DNA of 55,292 nt from Phycisphaerae bacterium (GTDB lineage: Bacteria; Planctomycetota; Phycisphaerae; SM23-33), in assembly GCA_011050235.1 (NCBI GenBank), contig DRGC01000082.1, forward strand, positions 1 through 55,292, given 5' to 3'. Under the pieces are notes generated by a model. That model was given only the letters and a program-made list of their open reading frames with translations, made no database searches and had not been told where the DNA came from. Positions within the stretch are counted from its first letter, which is position 1; every line of letters begins with the position of its first letter. A program made the translations under genes and the position numbers. Of this stretch, positions 1 to 7,457 are shown piece after piece.

Positions 1-1999
1 ACTGGGACCAGAACCGCACATAGGGGCTGTCGGCGCCCGTCGCCTTCATCGGCAGGTCCCCCTGCCACGTCGTATCGGCCGTGAACGCCGCAGAGCGCCC
101 GGCCCCGTACGACTGGACGGCCAAAACCACCAGCGGCCCGGCGGCGTTGGCCTCGGTGGGGTGAACGGCCAGCACCGTCGCGGCGGGCTTGGCCCCGACG
201 ACGCCCGAACATCCGCGAAGCGCCGCCAAGTCGCCCTCGGCCGCTCGGCCGTCGGCGCCGGCGAAGAAGTCCGTGATCCCCCGCAAGATGGGGTGCGCAT
301 CGCCGGCCGCCGTCAAACGCAGCCCAAACGGCGCTGTGACCGAAGCGGTCTCCCGCGACCCCATGTGCACGGGCAAAGCGTCTTCCACGGCCGTCCCGCC
401 GTAGCCGCCCGGGCCGAAACTGCTCGTCCCGCCCAGCATCACCAGCCCGCCGCCGCGGTCGACGAACGCCTCCAGTCGCTTCAGGGCGGTCGCCTCCCAA
501 AAGAGCTTGTCCAGGTCGCTCAGAATGATCACATCGAACATTGCGAAATCCGCCTCGCTGGCCGGCAGAGAGGCAAGGGGCTTGTCGCCGATGCGGCCCC
601 GCGCCCAGAACCGGCGGTCGCGGATGCGGACCAGCGAGATCAGCTCAATGTTGGGGTCGCTGTCCAGATGGCGGCGGAGGTACTTGTACTCCGCCCGGAC
701 CGTGCCCTCGATGTACAACACGCGAATCTTCGGGTGCGTCACCAGCACATGGACGATCGCTTCGTTGTCGTCGCTGATGATCTCTCCGTCGCCGGGGGGG
801 ATCGCAACTCGCAGCTCGACCACCGGCGATGGGGCCGACGTTGAACCGTCGTCGCCGGGGCGATCCTTGGGCGTCCAGTCCAGCGTGACGGTTCTTGTGG
901 CGTCCGGCTGGTCGGTCCATATCCCCTGGACCAGCAGCGGCGTTGGGTCCATGCCTTCAAACAGGCGGACCTCGGCTGGGGTGTTGGCCCAATGGGTCAT
1001 TCGGACTGTAAGTTTGATAGTTGCGGCAACATTCGCCGCGGCCGTCAGAGGCGCATCGACCGAGACGATCTCAATGTTTCGCCGGGCTGTCGGCGGCTCC
1101 GTCAGAGCGCCCACGCCAAGGGTGTAGATCGGCGCGCGAGCTTCTGCGGCGGCCTGCAGGATGTCTTCGGGCCCGTTATGGTTGCCATCGGTGATCAGCA
1201 GGATGGCCCTGGGCCGGCGGCGGGCGCTGTGGGCGGCCATTCGAATTGCAGCGGCCAGATCGGTCCGGTCCGTACCGTCCCCGCGAGGGGACAACTCCGC
1301 CAGCTCCGCCAGAGCGGCGACCCTCCGCGGCGCAGCAGCGAAGTGGCCCCAGATCGGGCGATAGGTCTGCTCGATGCGCACTCGCTGCGAGGCCAGCATC
1401 TCCAGCGCTTGCGTGTACCGCTCGGGCGAGGCGCCGTCGGTCGCCGCCATCGAGGCGGATCGGTCCACGAAGATGCTCAGCAGCGGCTTGAGCGCTTCAC
1501 CCGTCGGCAACATCGCCACTGCCGGCTGCAGCAGAACCGTCAGCAGCGCCCCAATAGCCAGCGACCGCAGCGCCATCAGCGCCGTCAGGCGCCCCAAGCC
1601 CAGCCGCTCGCTCGCGCCGGCATAGAACACCCCGACGGCCATAGCGACCTGCATCCCCGCCAGCGCCGCCAGTACGACCGGTTGCGACACCCCGGCCGCG
1701 GCCACGACGCCCGCCGCGATCGTCAGCGCTGCCGCCGCCGCCACCGCCGACAGCCACGCGTGTCGGCCGCCGCGCTTGTCGCCACTGCGGTATCGTCGCC
1801 CGGCCTCGAGGAGCATGACGGGGACGAACACAACAGGCGTTAGCGCAGCGGCCAGCACGACCACGCCCGATCGCCACTGGCGGGCCGTTATCTGTCGCAC
1901 CGCCAGGCCCACCAGCAGCAGCGTCGCCGCCGCCAGCAACCCCGCCAGCAGGAGGCCGTTCTGGCTGCCCTGAAATTGCAGTGACATCGTCGCAATCAT
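1..1999 (-). CDS. VWA-domain membrane protein with glutamine-amidotransferase-like C-terminal region (partial)
   Basis: An open frame runs from ATG at 1999 to the window edge (666 codons, stop not seen). About five hydrophobic segments fill residues 1-165. A von Willebrand A domain begins near residue 173 with the MIDAS motif DRSASMAATD, and ILLITDGNHNG lies near residue 271. A Rossmann-like region from about residue 420 contains KIRVLYIEGTVRAEYKYLRR and, near 520, GGGLVMLGGTSSFGPGGYGG, as in the amidotransferase-like domain of planctomycetal VWA proteins. That family usually sits beside MoxR-type ATPases and is membrane-anchored with a periplasmic C-terminal part. Its exact role is unknown. 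An in-frame ATG at 1987 is an alternative start; neither has a clear ribosome binding site. Any MoxR partner is not upstream here, where a PHP gene lies 84 bp away. Confidence 0.85.
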   Translation of the reverse strand, partial: MIATMSLQFQGSQNGLLLAGLLAAATLLLVGLAVRQITARQWRSGVVVLAAALTPVVFVPVMLLEAGRRYRSGDKRGGRHAWLSAVAAAAALTIAAGVVAAAGVSQPVVLAALAGMQVAMAVGVFYAGASERLGLGRLTALMALRSLAIGALLTVLLQPAVAMLPTGEALKPLLSIFVDRSASMAATDGASPERYTQALEMLASQRVRIEQTYRPIWGHFAAAPRRVAALAELAELSPRGDGTDRTDLAAAIRMAAHSARRRPRAILLITDGNHNGPEDILQAAAEARAPIYTLGVGALTEPPTARRNIEIVSVDAPLTAAANVAATIKLTVRMTHWANTPAEVRLFEGMDPTPLLVQGIWTDQPDATRTVTLDWTPKDRPGDDGSTSAPSPVVELRVAIPPGDGEIISDDNEAIVHVLVTHPKIRVLYIEGTVRAEYKYLRRHLDSDPNIELISLVRIRDRRFWARGRIGDKPLASLPASEADFAMFDVIILSDLDKLFWEATALKRLEAFVDRGGGLVMLGGTSSFGPGGYGGTAVEDALPVHMGSRETASVTAPFGLRLTAAGDAHPILRGITDFFAGADGRAAEGDLAALRGCSGVVGAKPAATVLAVHPTEANAAGPLVVLAVQSYGAGRSAAFTADTTWQGDLPMKATGADSPYVRFWSQ

Positions 2000-2083
2000 C
2001 CCCGTCACTCTATGAGGGTCTTCCAGGAGCTTCAAGGCATGCCCGCGCGATCCTGGGGATGTCAGTGGCTGGGTCGACGCAGT

Positions 2084-3316
2084 CTATCGCCGCCTACGCG
2101 GCCGCCAGAGGAAGTCGAAGATGTCGTCGACGCCGGCGACGCGGCGCAGGAAGTCTCTGTAACAGCCGAACAGGCCCATCCCCCACAAGGAGTGAGCGTC
2201 CGAGCCGAACGTGATCTTCACGCCGCGATCGAGACACGCTGCAAAGAACGGCTTGAGCGGAGCGTTTTTGTGGAAGTTCAGTTCCGCCACAGTGTCGGTC
2301 TCGGCCAGCATCCGAGCGAGCGTGTCGCCGGTCTCGGGCGCCAGGGCGCTGGCGCTGCGGAAGAAGTACCGCAGCGGGTGGGCCATCACGTCGACGTCGG
2401 CGGCCAGCACCTGCTCGGCCGTGCGGAGGAAGGCGGCGTTGATCTGCGCTTCGGTCAACCCGTCGGGATCGACGTTGAGCCAGTGAATGGCCCCCAGCAG
2501 CACATCGGCGCGGGCGCGGTCTTCGTCGCGAAGGATCAGTCGGCCGTCGCGGTCGACTTCCGTTTCGAGCCCGACCAGCACATTGTTGCTGCGATAGACG
2601 TCGGTGCGCCGCAGGTAGTCGTCCATCCGGTCGCGCGGGCCGGTTGTCCAGCACTGCGGCTCGAAGATGAAGCGGGCGCCCCAGAAATCATCGGCACTGA
2701 CATACAGTTGCCCGGCGTGCTCGGTGAAGCACATGCCCGCCAGACCGAACAGATGCATGCGCTCGCTCGCGCCTTCGATCGTCACGCCCGAGGCGCAGTA
2801 GGCCAGTTCGGTGTGCACGTGCGTGTCGAACAGCCCGGGCAGATCGTTCGCCAGGTGTCGCACCTCCGGCGATGCGTCCGGATCGGCCGGACTGAAACGC
2901 CCGTAGGGGAACGGCGACTCGCACAGGCTGCCGATCCGATCGCCCGCCTCGCGCAGCCGGTGCGGATTGGCCATGGGATTGTCCGATGTCCCCAAGACGC
3001 TTGCGGCCAGGGCGTCCTGGGACGGGTCGGCGGCGATCAGCAGCGGCAGGTTACCCGCCAACTGACGGATGATCTCCTGCAGATCGGCCAGATCGCTTGC
3101 GGCATAGGGACGAGAGGCGTCGGCGACCAGCTTGCCGACCAAGGCCACCGCGTCGATATCGTTATCGTCGCGGCGGCGACTGTCTTCCAAGGCGCGCTGG
3201 AGGAGTTCGGCCCCCAGGGATATCTGTCGCTGCGGGTGGTCGGGATCGATCTGGCGGACGCTGTCATAGCAGATGTCCGACAGGATCAATACGTGGGTCT
3301 TGTGATCGCGCGTCAC
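2084..3316 (-). CDS. PHP-domain phosphoesterase with degenerate metallophosphoesterase-like N-terminal half
   Basis: About 410 residues from a GTG at 3316, chosen because GAGAGG lies 8 bases upstream and because longer versions run into the divergent galU. An in-frame ATG at 3349 is the alternative. The C-terminal half is a PHP domain: FDTHVHTELAYC near residue 165, GMCFTEHAG, VGLETEVD, GAIHWL, DVMAHPLR and ITFGSDAHSL supply the usual His/Asp/Glu metal ligands. PHP proteins hydrolyse phosphoesters such as histidinol phosphate; the substrate here is not known. The first 110 residues look like a calcineurin-type fold whose metal motifs are altered (LSDICYD for SDIHYD, VGKLV for GDLV, IAADP in place of GNHD). 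Divergent from galU with about 130 bp between. Confidence 0.8.
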   Translation of the reverse strand: MTRDHKTHVLILSDICYDSVRQIDPDHPQRQISLGAELLQRALEDSRRRDDNDIDAVALVGKLVADASRPYAASDLADLQEIIRQLAGNLPLLIAADPSQDALAASVLGTSDNPMANPHRLREAGDRIGSLCESPFPYGRFSPADPDASPEVRHLANDLPGLFDTHVHTELAYCASGVTIEGASERMHLFGLAGMCFTEHAGQLYVSADDFWGARFIFEPQCWTTGPRDRMDDYLRRTDVYRSNNVLVGLETEVDRDGRLILRDEDRARADVLLGAIHWLNVDPDGLTEAQINAAFLRTAEQVLAADVDVMAHPLRYFFRSASALAPETGDTLARMLAETDTVAELNFHKNAPLKPFFAACLDRGVKITFGSDAHSLWGMGLFGCYRDFLRRVAGVDDIFDFLWRPRRRR

Positions 3317-3449
3317 GGCAGGGGCCTCTCGCTGGGTAAGAGGCGGCATTTTACGCCGTCCGGGCCGACATGCAAGGTCGTCGCCCACAAGGAGCGTCTG
3401 TGTTGCCTGCGAGTTTTGTGGTAAGGTGCCGCCTTCTGTCAGAACGCAC

Positions 3450-4292
3450 ATGGTTCGAAAAGCCGTCATACCGATTGCGGGTCTGGGCACGCGGATGCGG
3501 CCGATCTCGGCTGTGGTCCCCAAGGCGCTGCTGCCGCTGGTGGATGCGGCCGGGCGATGCCGGGCCGTCATCCATTGGATTCTCGCCGATGCCGCCGCTG
3601 CCGGAATCGAGCAGGCTGCGCTGGTCGTCTCGCCCGGCCAGCAGCAGGCCGTTGAGACCTATCTGGACGCCGCCGGCCAGGGCGATGACGCCGCCGATTT
3701 GCCGGAGGTGGTCTTCATCGACCAGCCTGCTCCGGGTGGTCTCGGCGATGCCGTCCTGCAGGCCGAATCGTTCGTCGGCCCCGAGCCGTTCGTCGTGTTG
3801 CTCGGCGATCACGTCCACGTCGCCGACGCCGGGGCCAAGGGCTGTCTCGCCCAGGTGACGGGCGCCTTCGAAGGCTATCGCGGCGCGGCGATGGTGGGCA
3901 TGCAACTGGTCGGTCCGGAGGAGGTTTCGCGCGTGGGGGTCGCCGCCGGTGAGCCCATCGCTGCCGGGCACGTCTATCGTTGCTGCAGGCTTATCGAGAA
4001 GCCCTCTCCCGCAGTCGCGCGGGATCAGCTCGTCACGCCCGACCTGGCGGCGGACCGTTTTCTGGCCCATGCCGGCATCTATATTTTCAAACCGGAGATC
4101 TTCGTCGACCTGCGCGAGCTGGGCGACGACGGCGAGCACACGGGCGAGCTCGGCCTGACCGACGCTCAGCAACGCCTGCTGGCCCGCCGGCCGGACGATT
4201 ATCACCTGACGACGATCGCCGGGCGGGTCTACGACGTCGGCCACCCCACCGGCTACGCCGACGCCCAACACGCCTTCCGCGCCGATCGGTAG
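3450..4292 (+). CDS. galU: UTP-glucose-1-phosphate uridylyltransferase
   Basis: A 280-residue nucleotidyltransferase that would make UDP-glucose from UTP and glucose 1-phosphate in the cytoplasm. The N-terminal GLGTRMRPISAVVPKALLPL matches the GalU nucleotide-binding loop with its PKxLLP motif. GLGDAVLQAESFVG, the metal-binding FVVLLGDH, EKPSP, AGIYIFKPEIF and YDVGHPTGY follow in the family order. ATG at 3450 (MVRKAVIPIAG) puts the loop at the usual distance from the N-terminus; an ATG at 3426 would add eight residues without support. Length is close to the usual 290. Some positions differ from the GalU consensus, so a related sugar nucleotidyltransferase of other specificity is possible. Confidence 0.85.
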   Translation: MVRKAVIPIAGLGTRMRPISAVVPKALLPLVDAAGRCRAVIHWILADAAAAGIEQAALVVSPGQQQAVETYLDAAGQGDDAADLPEVVFIDQPAPGGLGDAVLQAESFVGPEPFVVLLGDHVHVADAGAKGCLAQVTGAFEGYRGAAMVGMQLVGPEEVSRVGVAAGEPIAAGHVYRCCRLIEKPSPAVARDQLVTPDLAADRFLAHAGIYIFKPEIFVDLRELGDDGEHTGELGLTDAQQRLLARRPDDYHLTTIAGRVYDVGHPTGYADAQHAFRADR

Positions 4293-4311
4293 GGCCGTCC
4301 GGTCCAACCGG

Positions 4312-4340
4312 TTGCGTCGCCCCCGTCTCCTGCGTATCAT
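4312..4340 (+). promoter_or_regulatory. candidate sigma70 promoter for ilvE
   Basis: TTGCGT at 4312-4317 and TATCAT at 4335-4340 are separated by 17 bases and lie about 50 bp before the ilvE ATG. Found by eye only. Confidence 0.45.
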
Positions 4341-4389
4341 ATCCGCTCTTTCAACTTGGGTTTCGATGCGCCGATCGCAGGAGTGTGCA

Positions 4390-5259
4390 ATGAAGATCTG
4401 GATGGACGGTGAACTGCTCGACAGAGAACAGGCGAAGATCGATGTCTTCGACCACGGCTTGCTTTACGGCGACGGTGTCTTTGAGGGCATCCGCGTCTAC
4501 CACGGCCGGATCTTTCAGTGCACCGCCCACGTCGACCGCCTCTATGACTCCGCCGAGAAGATCCATCTGGAGGTCCCCTACACCAAACAGGAGTTCGTTG
4601 ACGCGATGACTCTTTGCGTCAAGACCAACGGCCTGACCGACAACGGTTACATCCGTCCGGTCGTCACGCGCGGCGTGGGCACGTTGGGGCTGCACCCGTT
4701 CTACTGTCCGCGGCCGAGCATGTTCATCATTGCCGACCAGGTCCAGCTCTACCCGCCCGAGCTGTACGAAACCGGTATGGCCGTCATCATCGCCAAGCGC
4801 CGCCGCATTACCCCGATGATGCTGGACCCGGCGGTCAAGAGCCTCAACTACCTCAACAACATCATGGCCAAAATCGAGGCCATCGATGTCGGTCTGCTCG
4901 AGGCCGTTATGCTCAACGAGGATGGCTATGTCGCCGAATGCACCGGCGACAATATCTTCCTGGTCAAAGACGGCGTGCTGATCACCCCGGCCGTCAGCGC
5001 CGGCATCCTGGTCGGCGTGACCCGCAGCATCACGATCAAGCTCGCCCGCCGGGCCGGCATCGAACTGGTCGAGCGCGACGTGACCCCCGACGAGCTCAAG
5101 GGCGCCGATGAGGTATTCCTGACCGGTACGGCCGCAGAGATCATGGCCGTTATCAAGGTCGATGACGCCGTCATCGGCAACGGCAAGCCGGGCCCCATGA
5201 CGGGCCAACTGCTCCAGGCGTTTCGCGATTTCATCGAGACCGACGAGGCCTACGAATAG
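4390..5259 (+). CDS. ilvE: branched-chain amino acid aminotransferase (class IV)
   Basis: A 289-residue PLP-dependent transaminase of fold type IV, which moves the amino group between glutamate and the branched-chain 2-oxo acids (last step of Leu/Ile/Val synthesis, first of breakdown). MKIWMDGELLDREQAKIDVF is the typical IlvE start, GDGVFEGIRVY follows, and the Schiff-base lysine is expected at K150 in VKSLNYLNN. ECTGDNIFLVKDG and FLTGTAAEIMAVIKVDD complete the family signature. ATG at 4390 is preceded by AGGAG at 4379-4383. A longer in-frame start at 4312 overlaps the candidate promoter and is rejected. D-amino acid aminotransferase and aminodeoxychorismate lyase are relatives, but length and motifs favour IlvE. 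Convergent with the next gene. Confidence 0.93.
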   Translation: MKIWMDGELLDREQAKIDVFDHGLLYGDGVFEGIRVYHGRIFQCTAHVDRLYDSAEKIHLEVPYTKQEFVDAMTLCVKTNGLTDNGYIRPVVTRGVGTLGLHPFYCPRPSMFIIADQVQLYPPELYETGMAVIIAKRRRITPMMLDPAVKSLNYLNNIMAKIEAIDVGLLEAVMLNEDGYVAECTGDNIFLVKDGVLITPAVSAGILVGVTRSITIKLARRAGIELVERDVTPDELKGADEVFLTGTAAEIMAVIKVDDAVIGNGKPGPMTGQLLQAFRDFIETDEAYE

Positions 5260-5280
5260 CGTCGGGGGCGACCCACGCGG

Positions 5281-7404
5281 TTACTCACCGGGATCGCCGC
5301 TGATGGCATAGAGCAGGACATTGATAGCCAAGCGGTGCGCATCATCGCGCTGCAACCCCCACCGCCCCAAAGCGGCCGTCCCCTCGATGGCCGGCGTAAC
5401 GCCGCAGCGCCCCACGATCACGGCCAGCCGGCCGTCGAGTTCAATGCCCGAAAGCTCCACGCTCTTTGGCGGGTTCGGCGTCGCCTGCGTGTAGTGGGCA
5501 TCTCGAAGATCGTTGCCGATGCCGCCGGCGAATTGGCCCGTCAGCAGGGGATGATCCTGCGGGAGCTTCGCCAGGGCGTCCGGGCCGAACATCCGCGCCA
5601 ACGTGCCCGATGCATCGCGGAGGAACGCTTCTCGCCCCATGGCGGAATCGACGAACAGCGTCCCACCCGCTTCCAGGTACGCCTTCAGATTCTTCTGCTG
5701 CAGGAGCGTCAACTGCGCGTGGCGCGTCCCGGCCAGCCACAGGACGCTTTGCGAAAGCTCGCCGCCGTTCAGATCGACAGGGGCTATTTCCTGCACGCCG
5801 ATGCTCAGGGCGGCGGCCAGCGTGTCGCTCAGCCGCCTCAAGGCCATCGGCGCGATGGCCCAGTCGCCGGCGTGCTTGATCCGCGCGACATGAATGGCCC
5901 GCGTCGGGGCCGCCGGCGCGGCGCCGAACGATTCGCGGCCGGCCGGCGGGTCCCGGCCCGTGGCCGCAATCGCCAGGTTCACCATCAACTCGAACGCGGC
6001 GGCGGTCTCATCGTCGATGCCGGCGGCCAACTGAGCGGCCACGGCCGGCGGCAAGACCATACCCACCGGCCTGGCGCCGTCGCCGATGACGATCAACTCG
6101 GGGCGGCTGTCGGCGGCGAGCTTGAACTTGGCCTTAAAGAGCGCGTGGTTGTCGAGATCGGCCAGCATCGGCCAGCGACCCAGCAGCGCGACCAGCTCAC
6201 GGGCGAGGGCTGGAACGGCCTCCTCCTTGTCGCTGCCTGCGATGATGACAACGGCCCCGCCGCGCTCGGCGAATTGTCGAAGACCTTGGGCCCACGAGGG
6301 CGGCATCTCCAGCTTCTCGCCGGCCAGAACGTAGACGATTGTCGCCTCGGCCAAGGAAGCGAGCGGGGCCTCGATCGAGATCGACTGCCACGAATAGTGA
6401 CGGTCGGTGACGGCTTTCAGGTAAGCCATCCAGTTCGCCACGTCGTCGGTGTCGGAATCGATCAGGGCCAGGCGGCTGACGAACACCGACTTGCCGGCAT
6501 CCGCCAGGGCCAGCAGAGCATAGCCCGTTTCGGCCGTCTCCTCGCGTCCGTCCCAGGACCCATCGGCGCCTTGGCGGGCCAGAAGTCGACGACCGATCTC
6601 GACGCCGAGCGTCTGGTCGGCGATCGCCCACCGACCGGTGGCGCGTGTGAATCGTTGGAGGCAGAACATGTAGTAGCACCACGGCTCGTCGGAGCCCCAC
6701 ACCCACTGGGGCACACGGTCCAACACGATGTGGGCCTCGAACCACTTCATGCCGCTCGCCAGCGACTCAGCCCGCTCCGTCCGCTGCGCATCGTTGGTTG
6801 GGGTGGGACAATCCGCCAGCAGCGCCAGCGCTGCGGCGGTCGCCGAGCCGTGGCTGGCGCCGCGAACGCGCAGGGGCCGGGTGTCCGGTGGGGTGTAGCC
6901 CCAGCCGCCGTCGGCGTTCTGACAGGCCAGTGTCCATGCCATCGCCTGCTCGAAGACCTTGGTCGGCACGTCCAGCCCGGCCTCCTGGGCCCGGCGCAGA
7001 GCAGCCACCGCTAACTGTGTGTTGACCATGTCCGTCCAGTCGGGGTGGATGTCGGTGTGCGGGTGCCCCTGGCCGAATCCCCATCCCCCGGTGTCGGCCT
7101 GCTGATCGATCAACCAGTCAACATCCTCCTCAGTCGGGGCGGTGTGGTCCAAAGCGGCGGCCAGCAGAACGTTCCGCGCTCGCCCGGCGACGGATGATTC
7201 CTCGGGAGAGGGCGTCTCGGATGCTCTTTTGGCCAGGGCGGCCCGGGCGAGTCGGACGGCCTCGGCGACGTCGTCGGCATCGGCCCGCGTATCACAGACA
7301 GCCAGCCACGCCGCAACCAGACAAGCCGCCAGCAAGACCGCTCGCCGCCAGGGCTTGGTAGCCAAACTCGTTCGGTGCTGCACGTTGGTGTCTTCTTTCT
7401 GCAT
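5281..7404 (-). CDS. secreted prenyltransferase/squalene-oxidase-repeat and DUF4159 protein
   Basis: A 707-residue protein starting at ATG 7404 (MQKEDTNVQHRTS), with a signal-type hydrophobic segment AVLLAACLVAAWLAV after Lys/Arg. Residues about 60-330 hold alpha/alpha-barrel repeats with Gly-Trp-Gly signatures (TGGWGFGQGHP, ADGGWGYTPPD, ADGSWDG), as in terpene cyclase and prenyltransferase folds. The C-terminal 200 residues fit DUF4159: GDWAIAPMALRRLSDTL, YLEAGGTLFVDSAMG and a final LAINVLLYAISG. Such proteins are common in planctomycetes and sit in the periplasm; no activity is established, and the repeats probably act as a scaffold rather than as a cyclase. It is the last gene of the serS-aroF-comEC group, 53 bp behind comEC, and converges on ilvE. 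Confidence 0.8.
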   Translation of the reverse strand: MQKEDTNVQHRTSLATKPWRRAVLLAACLVAAWLAVCDTRADADDVAEAVRLARAALAKRASETPSPEESSVAGRARNVLLAAALDHTAPTEEDVDWLIDQQADTGGWGFGQGHPHTDIHPDWTDMVNTQLAVAALRRAQEAGLDVPTKVFEQAMAWTLACQNADGGWGYTPPDTRPLRVRGASHGSATAAALALLADCPTPTNDAQRTERAESLASGMKWFEAHIVLDRVPQWVWGSDEPWCYYMFCLQRFTRATGRWAIADQTLGVEIGRRLLARQGADGSWDGREETAETGYALLALADAGKSVFVSRLALIDSDTDDVANWMAYLKAVTDRHYSWQSISIEAPLASLAEATIVYVLAGEKLEMPPSWAQGLRQFAERGGAVVIIAGSDKEEAVPALARELVALLGRWPMLADLDNHALFKAKFKLAADSRPELIVIGDGARPVGMVLPPAVAAQLAAGIDDETAAAFELMVNLAIAATGRDPPAGRESFGAAPAAPTRAIHVARIKHAGDWAIAPMALRRLSDTLAAALSIGVQEIAPVDLNGGELSQSVLWLAGTRHAQLTLLQQKNLKAYLEAGGTLFVDSAMGREAFLRDASGTLARMFGPDALAKLPQDHPLLTGQFAGGIGNDLRDAHYTQATPNPPKSVELSGIELDGRLAVIVGRCGVTPAIEGTAALGRWGLQRDDAHRLAINVLLYAISGDPGE

Positions 7405-7457
7405 GGCCCCGTCATCGGCTCCTTGGCCGATGAGTCTACGTCCAACGGCCCCACGGC

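Noticed and set aside
2012-3424. Long plus-strand frame opposite the PHP gene
   Set aside because: High-GC shadow frame with no recognisable domain; the minus strand carries clear PHP motifs.
5335-7014. 559-codon plus-strand frame opposite the DUF4159 gene
   Set aside because: Composition typical of an antisense shadow (rich in Arg, Gln, Gly and His, no domain), while the minus strand has conserved domains and a signal peptide.
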